Part shown: one piece after another, positions 25,009-34,251 of the stretch | How the letters are laid out: every line of letters starts with the position of its first letter | Numbering within the stretch: position 1 is the first letter of the stretch | Source: Oscillospiraceae bacterium | GTDB lineage: Bacteria > Bacillota > Clostridia > UBA1212 | Direction of reading: 5' to 3' | Length of the DNA stretch: 64,000 nucleotides | NCBI GenBank assembly: GCA_015069195.1 | Contig: SVJA01000001.1 | Span: 251,859 to 315,858, forward strand | Position numbers and translations under genes: made by a program | The notes under the pieces: model-generated | Databases searched by the model: none | What the model was told of the DNA's origin: nothing | What the model saw: the letters and a program-made list of their open reading frames with translations, nothing else

Positions 25009-25815
25009 TCAAATCCCCTCAAGGATTCGCTCAAGCGTAGCTTGAATTTCATCCCTATCGGTTTCATATCCAAAGACGCGGAGCGTGTAAAAAATATTAT
25101 CTTCCACCCAATAAGCGGTCGGATTAAAATAATCGCTGTCATAGTATCCTGTGTTATTTATTTCATCAGTAGTAACTATCAAAACAGGAATACCGCTTCC
25201 GGTGTTTGTTGCCATTTCTTCGTAAGATGCATAACCATTGCACGTACTGCCTGAAGTATACATTCCGGATTTTGAGGAAAGCGTGGCACACAACGTTATT
25301 CGTATATTATCTATACTGTACCCTGCAGTGATATTTATTTCATTCAATTTTCGTTCGGAATTCAATGCGCTGTTCGCGCTTATCAAAATGTGTTTCACCG
25401 TAGTATCATTTTCTGCGCTCTCCATTCCAAAATAGCCGGTCTTATTAAGCATATCAAGCGATTCAAGAGGATTCTCCACATCTAATCCGATCGTCTTTTC
25501 ACATTCATTCCATGTGTTTACCCCGACACCTGTACAGCCCCAAAGTTTACTTGATGAAAGACGTTGAACTTCTGTCATACCATCATATATTTTCCATTCA
25601 TCTGCTATCTTATTTGAAAGAATTTTGCCAATGTCCGAGAAATCAGTAGCAGGCAAAGTTACCCCAACTACATAAGAGGACTCCTCTGCATCGGATGTTT
25701 TTTCTAAAATCTGTACGGAGGCATTTTCCGGATGTTCTTTTTGAATAACCGATTGATGAAAAAATACAACCATTACAGCAATTATCGGAAGTATAATAAT
25801 TGATCGTTTTTTCAA
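25009..25815 (-). CDS. Membrane-anchored extracellular protein of the BlaR1 operon, unknown
   Basis: 268 aa, not recognised. TTG start at 25815, four bases after the upstream stop, with AAAGAGGTG before it. One N-terminal helix (residues 4-22), then a ~240-aa external domain (VVGVTLPATDF, DEWKIYDGMTEVQRLSSSKL, STCNGYASYEEMATNTGSGI). The layout resembles proteins encoded beside BlaR1/M56 peptidases, including DUF4367-like ones. Last gene of the BlaI operon; function cannot be assigned. Confidence 0.65.
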   Translation of the reverse strand: MKKRSIIILPIIAVMVVFFHQSVIQKEHPENASVQILEKTSDAEESSYVVGVTLPATDFSDIGKILSNKIADEWKIYDGMTEVQRLSSSKLWGCTGVGVNTWNECEKTIGLDVENPLESLDMLNKTGYFGMESAENDTTVKHILISANSALNSERKLNEINITAGYSIDNIRITLCATLSSKSGMYTSGSTCNGYASYEEMATNTGSGIPVLIVTTDEINNTGYYDSDYFNPTAYWVEDNIFYTLRVFGYETDRDEIQATLERILEGI

Positions 25816-25819
25816 CCGC

Positions 25820-26809
25820 TCACACCTCTTTGACACATTCCTTTTTTCGGTTCAGTAATATGAATATCAACGCAGTAATGCATCCCGATGCCACAATAAT
25901 TATCAAATCAATCGGTGCAAGAACTATACCGGGAATACCATCAAAAATAAAACCGGTGCCAAAATTATATAGATGTCCGTTGAGCAGGAACATTTCACCG
26001 ATGTACATGGCAAGCGTCATTGCAGATGCTGTAATTGACGGAATCCAAATAGAAAAAAGTTTCCGCTTCCCTAAAAGGAATGAGCCGACAAAAACTCCGA
26101 CACTCACACCCAGAAGAACAAAAAATACCGACATCAACGTAGCCGACAAAGGAGAAACCCGGATGCTTCCGTCTCTCCAAAATGCCGTAAAACAAGCAAG
26201 TATGCAAAGTCCGAGGAAGGTTAAAGAACAAGCCGATTGCAAAATCAACGATTTCAAACGTTTTCTTTCACCGGTCTTGGCAATTTGTCCGAAGCCATAT
26301 ATGCAGTTTAGAATTGTAAGAATAAGAACAACAGAAATAATATAAAAATGCAACTTAAATGTCGGATTATACTCTCCCATCAGAATATCGACCGCCGTTT
26401 GTTGCTTATAAGTAGTTATGGTTTCACCCCAACCCTCCGGCGGAACATAACACATAAACATCTGCCAATGTTCAAGCGTTGTAATGGTTTCGGCAGTTGT
26501 CACAACAACTTTTTGTTCAAACAGCATTTCAAGAGCAAAGAATACACCTGTCGCGACAGATACACCACCGACAAGAGCAAATTTTTTAAACAGTCTGATA
26601 CATACAGGCATAAGAAGAACACCCATGATAATCGCTACAGCTATCGGAGTGTACGGAATTATATATTTGGGATAGTTTTCTTTCATAACAGTCCCGTCGG
26701 AAATCATATCGGTAATCACTCGTACTCCCATCGACAGAGGATAATACGATGCAATCAATACTCCGATACATGAAAGCAAATAATAGATGTTAAATTGCTT
26801 ATTTTTCAT
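25820..26809 (-). CDS. Polytopic membrane protein of the BlaI/BlaR1 operon, unknown
   Basis: About 329 aa with eight or nine hydrophobic helices and one larger external loop between helices 3 and 4 (TTAETITTLEHWQMF... region, about residues 100-145). AAAGGAG precedes the ATG at 26809, 13 nt after the BlaR1 stop. No family recognised. Its place between a BlaR1-type sensor and a secreted protein suggests a role in envelope-stress response; that is inference. Confidence 0.7.
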   Translation of the reverse strand: MKNKQFNIYYLLSCIGVLIASYYPLSMGVRVITDMISDGTVMKENYPKYIIPYTPIAVAIIMGVLLMPVCIRLFKKFALVGGVSVATGVFFALEMLFEQKVVVTTAETITTLEHWQMFMCYVPPEGWGETITTYKQQTAVDILMGEYNPTFKLHFYIISVVLILTILNCIYGFGQIAKTGERKRLKSLILQSACSLTFLGLCILACFTAFWRDGSIRVSPLSATLMSVFFVLLGVSVGVFVGSFLLGKRKLFSIWIPSITASAMTLAMYIGEMFLLNGHLYNFGTGFIFDGIPGIVLAPIDLIIIVASGCITALIFILLNRKKECVKEV

Positions 26810-26822
26810 AGTTGGTCTCCTT

Positions 26823-27736
26823 TCATCCTGCATTTGTCAGCAATACATAGAAAATAACGCCTATCAATATTACAAATACCGTTAGCGATACCCACGTCAA
26901 CTTCTTAAAAGATAATATGTTCTCAATTCGTGTGCGTATTTTTGCACCACCAAAAGCAGATGCGAAGAATGTTGTTCCTTGTTTGCTTTCGAGCAAGGAT
27001 AAAGCATACTCCTTTACCCGTTCATGGCCAGACTTTACAAGAACACGTTCATCACAAGACAATTCAATGTCCGCAAGAAATTCCTTTAAAAACAACCAAC
27101 AAAACGGATTGAACCAATGAAATGCTACAATAACAAACGCAATCATTCTCCACAGATTGTCCCGACTTCGTATATGCATTTTTTCGTGCAACAACACAAA
27201 CTCCATATCTCGGTCTTTGTACGACACCGGCAATATATTTTAGGCTTTACGATACCATATACCGCAGGAGATATGATTTTTTCCGAAATATAAATATTAT
27301 CTTTTAAATGCATTGAATCTTTGATTTCATTGATTGTTATCAAATACGTAACAACCAACACCAGCACAATCGCTACGGCTACAATTATCCATATAACGGA
27401 AGCAACTTGAAATACATCCTCCAGAACATTGACTTTATATGTTATAGGAAAATAAGTATCCGCTGCCATGATGCTGTTCATCATTGAAATTTTCACATTG
27501 TCCACCGGCTCGTACACAACTATGGTCTTTGTGGCAAACTCAGACAACAACGACATCAAACTGTATGCACTATTTAATCCGAACGGAATCACCATACGCA
27601 GGAAAGGTATTGCCCAAAGAAAAACCACAAGCCTTCTGGGAATCTTTTTTATCAATCGGACAAGCATAATCACCAAGCCGGTCACTACGGCAGTTATGCT
27701 CATATTAAATACCCAATAAAATATTTCCTGCAACAT
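26823..27736 (-). pseudogene. blaR1: BlaR1/MecR1-type M56 sensor peptidase, frameshifted
   Basis: The normal role is a membrane sensor whose cytoplasmic zinc protease cleaves the BlaI repressor. The frame from 27736 (behind AAAGGGTG) encodes the N-terminal helices up to YGIVKPKI near 27240, then shifts. The rest continues in another frame with PVSYKDRD, the zinc motif HEKMH (HExxH) near 27180, and the M56 tail to 26823. The break is at AAAATATATTGCCGG (minus strand): removing one AT restores KPK-I-L-P-V-S-Y, the usual BlaR1 sequence. The extra 2 nt looks like a TA-repeat slip. No C-terminal penicillin-binding sensor domain is present. It may be a real null, a phase-variable switch or a sequencing error. 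Confidence 0.85.
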
Positions 27737-27740
27737 AATG

Positions 27741-28097
27741 TCACCCTTTATCAATCAATCTGCGCAACTCATTGATTTCTTCACCAGATAAAGGTTCATC
27801 CTCAATCAATGCAGAAAATAATGCTCTGCGAGATCCGCCAAACACTTTCTTTACAAGTGAAGTCGCTTCTACCTTTTGCATCTGCGTTTGTGATACAAGA
27901 GGAGTACAAATAAATCCCGGATCTTCACGCTTTATAAAACCCTTTGCTTCAAGTTTTTTTATTACTGTATATGTAGTGTTTTTATTCCATCCGATTGTAT
28001 CTGCAGCAATTAAACTGATTTCTTTTGCTGATATCGGACTTTTTTTCCATATAATTTCCATTATCTTTGCTTCACTGTCAAAAAGTTTTTCTTTCAT
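27741..28097 (-). CDS. blaI: BlaI/MecI-family repressor
   Basis: 118 aa. Winged helix with the family pattern LFDSEAKIMEIIWKKSPISA, NKNTTYTVIKKLEAKGFI (residues 3-65), then a helical dimer tail containing the region normally cut by BlaR1. First gene of a four-gene operon; the M56 sensor follows 4 nt later. Two operators with the GACTAT/ATAGTC arms flank its promoter, indicating autorepression. No beta-lactamase gene is nearby, so the regulon target is unknown. Confidence 0.94.
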   Translation of the reverse strand: MKEKLFDSEAKIMEIIWKKSPISAKEISLIAADTIGWNKNTTYTVIKKLEAKGFIKREDPGFICTPLVSQTQMQKVEATSLVKKVFGGSRRALFSALIEDEPLSGEEINELRRLIDKG

Positions 28098-28114
28098 AGA
28101 ATCCCCCTCTTATC

Positions 28115-28161
28115 AGACTATTTCTATAGTCCAGACTATCACGATAGTCTATCAATGTCAA
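28115..28161 (-). promoter_or_regulatory. blaI promoter with two BlaI operators
   Basis: agactatcacgatagtct (28133-28150) is a perfect 8-bp-arm inverted repeat. A second site, GACTAT-TTCT-ATAGTC, lies at 28116-28131. TTGACA (28161-28156) and TAGTCT (28138-28133) with 17-nt spacing place the first operator over the -10. Confidence 0.85.
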
Positions 28162-28301
28162 CATTTTCCGATAAATGAATGCGTTTTTTATATCATTGAT
28201 TTCAATAAGACATACTGCAAACTCTTGACAAAGTCATATTCATCACAGAAAATAAATACACAAGTTAGATTGACATATATTTAAGAAAGGTGTGAAACAG
28301 C

Positions 28302-29993
28302 ATGAAGGTTATTATCGTAGGTGGTGTCGCAGGCGGAGCAACCGCTGCAGCAAGAATCCGCAGGCTTGATGAGCAAGCTGAGATCATAGTTTTTGAGCGT
28401 TCCGGTTATATTTCATATGCTAACTGCGGTTTGCCTTATTATATCGGAGGAGTCATCGAAAACCCGGAAGACTTGACTCTCCAGACTCCGGACAGTTTTT
28501 TATCCAGATTCAATATTCAGATGAAAGTACATCACGAGGTCACTGCCATTCATCCGGACAGAAAAACCGTTTCCGTGAAAAATCTGGTCACCGGCGAAGC
28601 TTTTGAAGAAAACTACGATAAGTTGCTTCTTTCCCCCGGTGCCAAACCTGTCCGACCAAATTTGCCCGGCATGGAGAGTAGCAAGTTGTTCACCCTACGT
28701 ACGGTCGAGGATTCATTCCGGATCAAGGATTTCATCAACAAGGCCGCACCCAAGTCCGCTGTCATGGTAGGCGGTGGCTTCATTGGTTTGGAAGTGGCAG
28801 AGAATCTTCGAGAATCAGGAATAGATGTAACCATCGTTCAGCGTCCAAAACAACTGATGAATCCATTCGATTCCGATATTGTTGCCTTTATCCACGCAGA
28901 AATGCGAAAACACGGGGTTAAGTTAGCGCTGGGATACAGTGTAGAAGGCTTCGAAGAAAAAGACGGCGGCATAGACGTGCTACTGAAAGACAGCGCACCT
29001 ATCCACACCGATATGGTTATCCTCGCCATTGGCATCACCCCTGAGTCTACTCTTGCCAAAGATGCCGGCATCGCACTTGGTATCAAAGGCAGCATTCTTG
29101 TAAATGATCGTATGGAAACTTCTATACATGACATATATGCAGTCGGTGATGCTGTGCAGGTAAAACACTATGTTACCGGTGAAGATGCTCTTATAGCTTT
29201 GGCAGGTCCGGCAAACAAACAGGGACGAATCGCAGCGGACAATATTTGCGGATGCAACAGCCGATACTTAGGCAGCCAAGGCAGCTCTGTTCTAAAAATC
29301 TTTGATATAACAGCAGCCTCCACCGGAATCAATGAAACCAATGCACGAAAATCCGGATTGGATGTCGATACTGTTATCCTTTCACCTATGAGTCACGCAA
29401 ATTACTATCCCGGTGGTAAACTCATGACCATAAAAGTGATTTTTGAAAAAGAAACTTATCGGCTGCTTGGTGCACAGATAGTAGGATATGAGGGAGTTGA
29501 CAAGCGGATTGACGTACTTGCCACCGCAATCCATGCCGGCATGAAAGCAACCCAACTCAAAGATCTGGACCTTTCTTATGCACCTCCATATTCTTCTGCC
29601 AAAGATCCTGTGAATATGGCCGGTTTTATGATAGATAACATTGCAAACGGACTCCTCAAACAGTGGCATTTAGAAGATGCCGACAAACTGCCGCGTGATG
29701 GCAGTGTTACTCTGCTTGATACCAGAACTGTCGGAGAATACCGCCGAGGTCACATCGAAGGATTCATAAATATTCCTGTGGATGACCTGCGTGACCGTTT
29801 GTACGAAATTGAGAAAGGCAAACCTGTTTACGTGATTTGTCAAAGTGGTCTGCGTAGCTACATCGCCGTCCGCATTCTGGAAGGTAACGGGTATGAAGCA
29901 TATAACTTCTCCGGCGGCTTCCGGTTCTACGATGCTGTAACAAATGACCGTGCGTTGATTGAATCGTCGTATGCTTGTGGTATGGATAAATAA
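28302..29993 (+). CDS. CoA-disulfide reductase with C-terminal rhodanese domain
   Basis: 563 aa flavoprotein of the CoADR-RHD type, reducing CoA disulfides, persulfides or polysulfides with NAD(P)H. N-terminal FAD loop VGGVAGGATAAARIRR, redox cysteine in SYANCGLPYYIGG (residue ~44), NAD loop VGGGFIGLEVAENL near 155, GDAVQV near 285, dimerisation domain about 325-440. The C-terminal rhodanese domain (about 465-555) has LLDTRTVGEYRRGHIEG and the active-site loop CQSGLRS. Full length for the family. RBS AAAGGTG before the ATG. Cytoplasmic thiol/sulfur homeostasis; monocistronic. Confidence 0.92.
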   Translation: MKVIIVGGVAGGATAAARIRRLDEQAEIIVFERSGYISYANCGLPYYIGGVIENPEDLTLQTPDSFLSRFNIQMKVHHEVTAIHPDRKTVSVKNLVTGEAFEENYDKLLLSPGAKPVRPNLPGMESSKLFTLRTVEDSFRIKDFINKAAPKSAVMVGGGFIGLEVAENLRESGIDVTIVQRPKQLMNPFDSDIVAFIHAEMRKHGVKLALGYSVEGFEEKDGGIDVLLKDSAPIHTDMVILAIGITPESTLAKDAGIALGIKGSILVNDRMETSIHDIYAVGDAVQVKHYVTGEDALIALAGPANKQGRIAADNICGCNSRYLGSQGSSVLKIFDITAASTGINETNARKSGLDVDTVILSPMSHANYYPGGKLMTIKVIFEKETYRLLGAQIVGYEGVDKRIDVLATAIHAGMKATQLKDLDLSYAPPYSSAKDPVNMAGFMIDNIANGLLKQWHLEDADKLPRDGSVTLLDTRTVGEYRRGHIEGFINIPVDDLRDRLYEIEKGKPVYVICQSGLRSYIAVRILEGNGYEAYNFSGGFRFYDAVTNDRALIESSYACGMDK

Positions 29994-30019
29994 TAAAAAA
30001 TGACCGCTTGTTTTTTATA

Positions 30020-30054
30020 CAATAAAACCCCGATCTGAAATCGGGGTTTTATTG
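30020..30054. terminator. Bidirectional terminator
   Basis: 15-bp perfect stem (30020-30034 with 30040-30054) with A-rich and T-rich flanks, between the CoADR gene and the convergent dockerin gene. Confidence 0.92.
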
Positions 30055-30087
30055 TGATTTTATTCTGTTAAGTAAAAATATCTGACT

Positions 30088-33000
30088 TTAAATAAGATTT
30101 AAAACCATCATTACATCTAAAATGTTAATGCTTCCGTCACTGTTTACGTCTGCAATAAGTTTCTGAGAATCATCAAGGGTTGTTTTACCCATCAATGCAT
30201 TGTACAGAGTAGTTGCATCGCCGATATCAACTGTTCCATCCTCGTTCACATCGCCCTTAATATCGGCAAGCACGGGATAGCCGTCGCCCTGCTTCCACTG
30301 TCCTGCATTGCCGGAGTTCAGCAGCTTGGTAACCATCTGAATATCCTGACGGGAGAATCGGTCGGCGCTCATTGCCGTGGTGCCGTCGATTTCATCCAGC
30401 TCACTGTCTGCCATGTAGTAGCAGTTTGCGACCGTAATATTGCTGCCTCCTGAAGAAACGTTACAGATCGGAGTTCCTCTTAAGCCGGTTATCTCACCCA
30501 CATTGTGGCAGTAGGCAATGGAACTGCCGCTATAGGACGTTCCGACGATGCCTGCATAGGCCGCCGAGCCCGCGTTATAGCAGTTCTTAACGCTACCCAT
30601 CAGTGATAATACAATACCGGAGCCGTAAGGTCCCTCGATATCGCCTTCATTCCAGCAGCGGATGACTTCGCCGCCCTTACTTTCCACATTGCTGACAATG
30701 CCGGCAGAACTCCAGCCAATCACTTTGCCCTTGTTGCAGCAGTCCCGGATGATTCCGCTATATACCATTCTGCCCACGATACCGCCGATGTCGCACCATT
30801 CGGGGGTTTCCACCATGGCCTCGTTCACGCAGCCGATCACTTTGCCGTTTGTCACATAGGCCGCAATGCCGCCTATCTCGGAGCCATAGCCGGATATCAA
30901 GCCACGGACCGTGCAGTTCCGGATCTCACCGTTCACATCGCCTGCAATACCGGCAATTTTGACGTACTGGTATGTTTCTTTGTCTTCGTCCGAGCTGTCC
31001 GCAGTGATGGCGGTGGTCACGGTGCCGTCAAAATGACAGTTTTCCACGGTGCAGCCGGAAGAGATGTAACCGACAAACGCGCCCGTATAGGCAGAATTCT
31101 TCGCAGGGGCGCAGAAATAGCTGTCCTTCAGCGTCAAATCAAGGATGCAACCGCCCGCGTTGAGGCTTCTGAAGAAGCCGCCATATCTGTAGTCAGCGGT
31201 AGCCTGAGGCGCGCAGTAAATGCCGCTGATGGTATAGTCCTGTCCGTCAAACGTTCCGCTGTAACCGGAGGTCAGACCGATCGGTGTCCACTGCGCAAAG
31301 CCTGAAGTGCCGTTGAGTTCTCCATCCTCCGTGAGCAGTTCGGGATTGACGGTAATATCATTCATCACAATTGCACAGGCTTTTTTTCGCTCCACGGTAA
31401 CGCCATCCGGATAAGAAACGGTGCCGTTGACAAAGCCCGCGAACCAGTACAGCTCACCCACGTTGGTGATCTGGAAGGGCTGAAGCACCGTGCCTCTGCC
31501 TGCCGGACGGACAACGGTGGTATCCGGCTTTTCACGCTCGCAGGTAAACTCGAAATAGATCGTTGCACGTTCATATATATAACTGAACTCGTTAATCATC
31601 CACTCGTAATCCTCGGTGTCGATACCGGAAAGCACTACGGAAATATCCTCTGCATTGGGGGGGAAGCACGTGTCACCGTTGCTAGGCAATCTGATCGACG
31701 CTTCGAAGCGGTATTTATGGCCGATTTGGAATACATCGCCGCTGCTCATTGATACAGGTTCTTCGTCGGTAATGTCATACCAGTAGCTCATACCCAAACT
31801 GTAGCCGGAATTTGCAGGAACGCTGCAGCCCCACTTGTAGGAATAATCCGGGTCATCAATAGCAACGCCCGGCGTAGGCTTGGTCATGCCGTTGATGACG
31901 ATCTCGTCTACAAGGGTTTCATAAACGGGTGTAAGAACAACGTCACTGTAGTATACCTTATAGGTAGTCTGTGCGGCATCGTAGTTGCCAAACGAACCGC
32001 CGCCGCCTGCGGTAGCAATCTGATGACTCCAATAGCTGAACACCTTGCCCTCGGGTGCAGGGTCTGCCACGATGTAGATCACCTGATCCTCTGCCGCATA
32101 AGTAATGGGCTGAGTATGTGCTTCATCGACGTATGCCTTACCGTTTTCAACAGTGATATGATAAAGTCCTGTGAATGCGGCATTGACCGCGATCTCAGTA
32201 GTGCCGACCACGGTGTAGGTTTCACCCGGCTGATAGGTCTTACCGCCGATCTTCCAGCCGATGAAGGTGGAGCCGGAAGGTACTGTTGCACCGAACTCGG
32301 CAAGGGTCTTGAAGGTATAGGTCTGTCCCACATAAAGCTTTTCAGTCACGGTCTTGCCGTTTGCGGAAATAACCAGATCAGAGTAACCGGTGAAAGCATT
32401 GCCGTCTACATAGATATCAAGTTCGAGCAGTTCCGCAGTTGAAACAGTATACACGCCCTCTGCGTCGGGTGTTGCGAGAACATCGTTCACATAGACTTCA
32501 AGTGCATCGGGTGCGGTCAGCTCGTAATAGTCGTCCGGTTCAATGGTGAAGGAGAACAGGTCGCCCAGAGGCACGGTGAACTCACCCTTTGTCGGCACCA
32601 CATGGCAGCCCACAGGGGTGCTGTGGGAAACTTCCAGCACAGGGATGACATCCATCTCCTCACTGACGAAGGATATCATGCCGTATCCATCTGCCAAGCT
32701 GTAGTAAGAGTAAAGGCTATCAGGCTCGGCAGTCCACTCCTCACCATCTACGATCAGAACGGTATTTTTCGTGAGAGCATAGTACTTTCCGTCCACAACC
32801 TCATTTCTTAGAGAGATGTGCATACGGTAAGTGCCGTAGGTGAAGGTTTCGTTTATAAAGTGTGCCCAACTGCCGTCGGGCTGTTTAACCTCCCATATGC
32901 CGCAACCATATCCCCCCACGCTCAATGTGTCGTCATTGGGCGTAGATGACCGGATGGTAACATCAATACGCTTTGCTGTGCTGCCCATGATTGGGCGGTA

Positions 33001-33792
33001 GTCCGCGCCTTCTTTTTTGGTGACCTCGACCTCCGTGATGTCGTCCAAATTTTCATTGGAGGACTCAAAAATCGCGCGGATCTCCACATCTTCACTACCG
33101 ATGGTGAACTGACCGTTCTCCACCGTCACGCCGCCGGAGACCACCCGCCATTCCTTCAAACGGTAGCCGGTGTAAGGTTCGGCGGTCAGGGTCACCACCT
33201 CTCCGGTTTTGCCGTAGACCTTATCGGCGGAAGCGCTTCCGTTTACACCGTATGTCACGGTGACCAGATAGGTGCCGGCCTCCTTGGTGACGGTATATTC
33301 CTGACTGTAAAAGCACATGCTTGCGTTGCCGAAGGTTTGATAGGTGGAGTCGCTTGGTGCCTCACCCGGCGTAAAGAGGGTGCCGTTCACCGTCAGGGTG
33401 GTGGTCGGTACCAGGGCATAGTAGTTACCGTTACTTCGGGCACTGCTGGTCAAACGAATACACAACCGGTAGGTGCCCTCGTCAAAGGCTTCCTCCGTAT
33501 AATCCATCCAGGTATCGCCGGTCTTTCTCTGCCACCGGACTGCATCTCCGTTGGAGTTCAAAACCCCTTTATCTGTGGGATTTGTGACCGTAACTTGAAA
33601 ATGGTTTATCACCTCGCCGCCCAGGGTGGGCGCTGCAATGGTCGCGCACTCCGCTGTTACGGCACCCACCTCTCCTGCTTTGGTGTAGGTGGTTTCCGCT
33701 GTGACGGAAATCGTCGCCGTTGGTAAGAGGCTTACGAACATTACCATAGCCAGCATCAGACTTAAGATTCTTTTGGTTATATGGTGTTTCAT
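30088..33792 (-). CDS. Large secreted dockerin protein with bacterial-repeat and GLUG modules
   Basis: 1234 aa. Signal peptide (residues 1-32, ending TVTAE-like ISVTAE). Several beta modules, including InlB-B/bacterial-repeat units such as GEVVTLTAEPYTGYRLKEW near 195-245 and two more (about 480-650). From about 830 to 1150 it has GLUG-type beta-helix turns (GGIAAYVTNGKVIGC, GGIVGRM, AGIVGTSYSGSS). Residues ~1175-1234 are a type I dockerin with two Ca2+ loops, DVNEDGTVDIGDATTLYNAL and DVNSDGSINILDVMMVLNLI. AAGGAGG precedes the ATG. Dockerins bind cohesins such as those at 59-64 kb, so this is a probable cellulosome-associated adhesin-like subunit; no catalytic domain is seen. The body is markedly more G+C-rich than the dockerin end. 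Confidence 0.9.
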   Translation of the reverse strand: MKHHITKRILSLMLAMVMFVSLLPTATISVTAETTYTKAGEVGAVTAECATIAAPTLGGEVINHFQVTVTNPTDKGVLNSNGDAVRWQRKTGDTWMDYTEEAFDEGTYRLCIRLTSSARSNGNYYALVPTTTLTVNGTLFTPGEAPSDSTYQTFGNASMCFYSQEYTVTKEAGTYLVTVTYGVNGSASADKVYGKTGEVVTLTAEPYTGYRLKEWRVVSGGVTVENGQFTIGSEDVEIRAIFESSNENLDDITEVEVTKKEGADYRPIMGSTAKRIDVTIRSSTPNDDTLSVGGYGCGIWEVKQPDGSWAHFINETFTYGTYRMHISLRNEVVDGKYYALTKNTVLIVDGEEWTAEPDSLYSYYSLADGYGMISFVSEEMDVIPVLEVSHSTPVGCHVVPTKGEFTVPLGDLFSFTIEPDDYYELTAPDALEVYVNDVLATPDAEGVYTVSTAELLELDIYVDGNAFTGYSDLVISANGKTVTEKLYVGQTYTFKTLAEFGATVPSGSTFIGWKIGGKTYQPGETYTVVGTTEIAVNAAFTGLYHITVENGKAYVDEAHTQPITYAAEDQVIYIVADPAPEGKVFSYWSHQIATAGGGGSFGNYDAAQTTYKVYYSDVVLTPVYETLVDEIVINGMTKPTPGVAIDDPDYSYKWGCSVPANSGYSLGMSYWYDITDEEPVSMSSGDVFQIGHKYRFEASIRLPSNGDTCFPPNAEDISVVLSGIDTEDYEWMINEFSYIYERATIYFEFTCEREKPDTTVVRPAGRGTVLQPFQITNVGELYWFAGFVNGTVSYPDGVTVERKKACAIVMNDITVNPELLTEDGELNGTSGFAQWTPIGLTSGYSGTFDGQDYTISGIYCAPQATADYRYGGFFRSLNAGGCILDLTLKDSYFCAPAKNSAYTGAFVGYISSGCTVENCHFDGTVTTAITADSSDEDKETYQYVKIAGIAGDVNGEIRNCTVRGLISGYGSEIGGIAAYVTNGKVIGCVNEAMVETPEWCDIGGIVGRMVYSGIIRDCCNKGKVIGWSSAGIVSNVESKGGEVIRCWNEGDIEGPYGSGIVLSLMGSVKNCYNAGSAAYAGIVGTSYSGSSIAYCHNVGEITGLRGTPICNVSSGGSNITVANCYYMADSELDEIDGTTAMSADRFSRQDIQMVTKLLNSGNAGQWKQGDGYPVLADIKGDVNEDGTVDIGDATTLYNALMGKTTLDDSQKLIADVNSDGSINILDVMMVLNLI

Positions 33793-34251
33793 TGTGTTTC
33801 CTCCTTCGGAAAATTTTTACCACGCAAAGAGTGGCATTTCAACCTTTAATAGTATAATTATAACTAACATTATTCATTTGTCCCCATACTAAAAGTATGG
33901 GATTGCATGTTTTTTCGCAATCTTATAAAGGAATATCTCTTTTGTCGAATTAGCTATCACCGAAAATAACGTCTTGTGTAAATGAACTATTCAGTTATCA
34001 AGGAACGTGAGACGGTTCAAAAAATCCACTTGCTTCAATTAAGAAACAAGCGGATATATGCTCATTTAAATTGACTAAACATTGCTAAAAATGCTTTAAA
34101 CCCAAAGCCACTTTGAACTATTCCTTCTGTTGCAAAACACTTTTTTTAGCTAACGTGTTGCAAATATGTTGCAAAAACAATTTGGCAAAAACGAGAGTTG
34201 CAAAAAACCTTATACCTAAAGGCTTTTTTAACACCTCAAAGCCGTTTCAAA
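33793..34251. other. Intergenic region upstream of the dockerin gene
   Basis: About 460 bp without a gene. It holds a perfect small hairpin CCCATACT-aaa-AGTATGGG (33883-33901), an imperfect hairpin around 34024-34051, a run of TTGCAAA repeats (34132-34205) and a weak terminator-like stem CCTT/AAGG with a T-run at about 34202-34229, probably ending the GMP synthetase transcript. No coding potential is evident. Confidence 0.55.

Noticed and set aside
25009..28161. Beta-lactam resistance locus
   Set aside because: Only regulator and sensor-like genes are present; no beta-lactamase or PBP2a gene and the sensor has no penicillin-binding domain.
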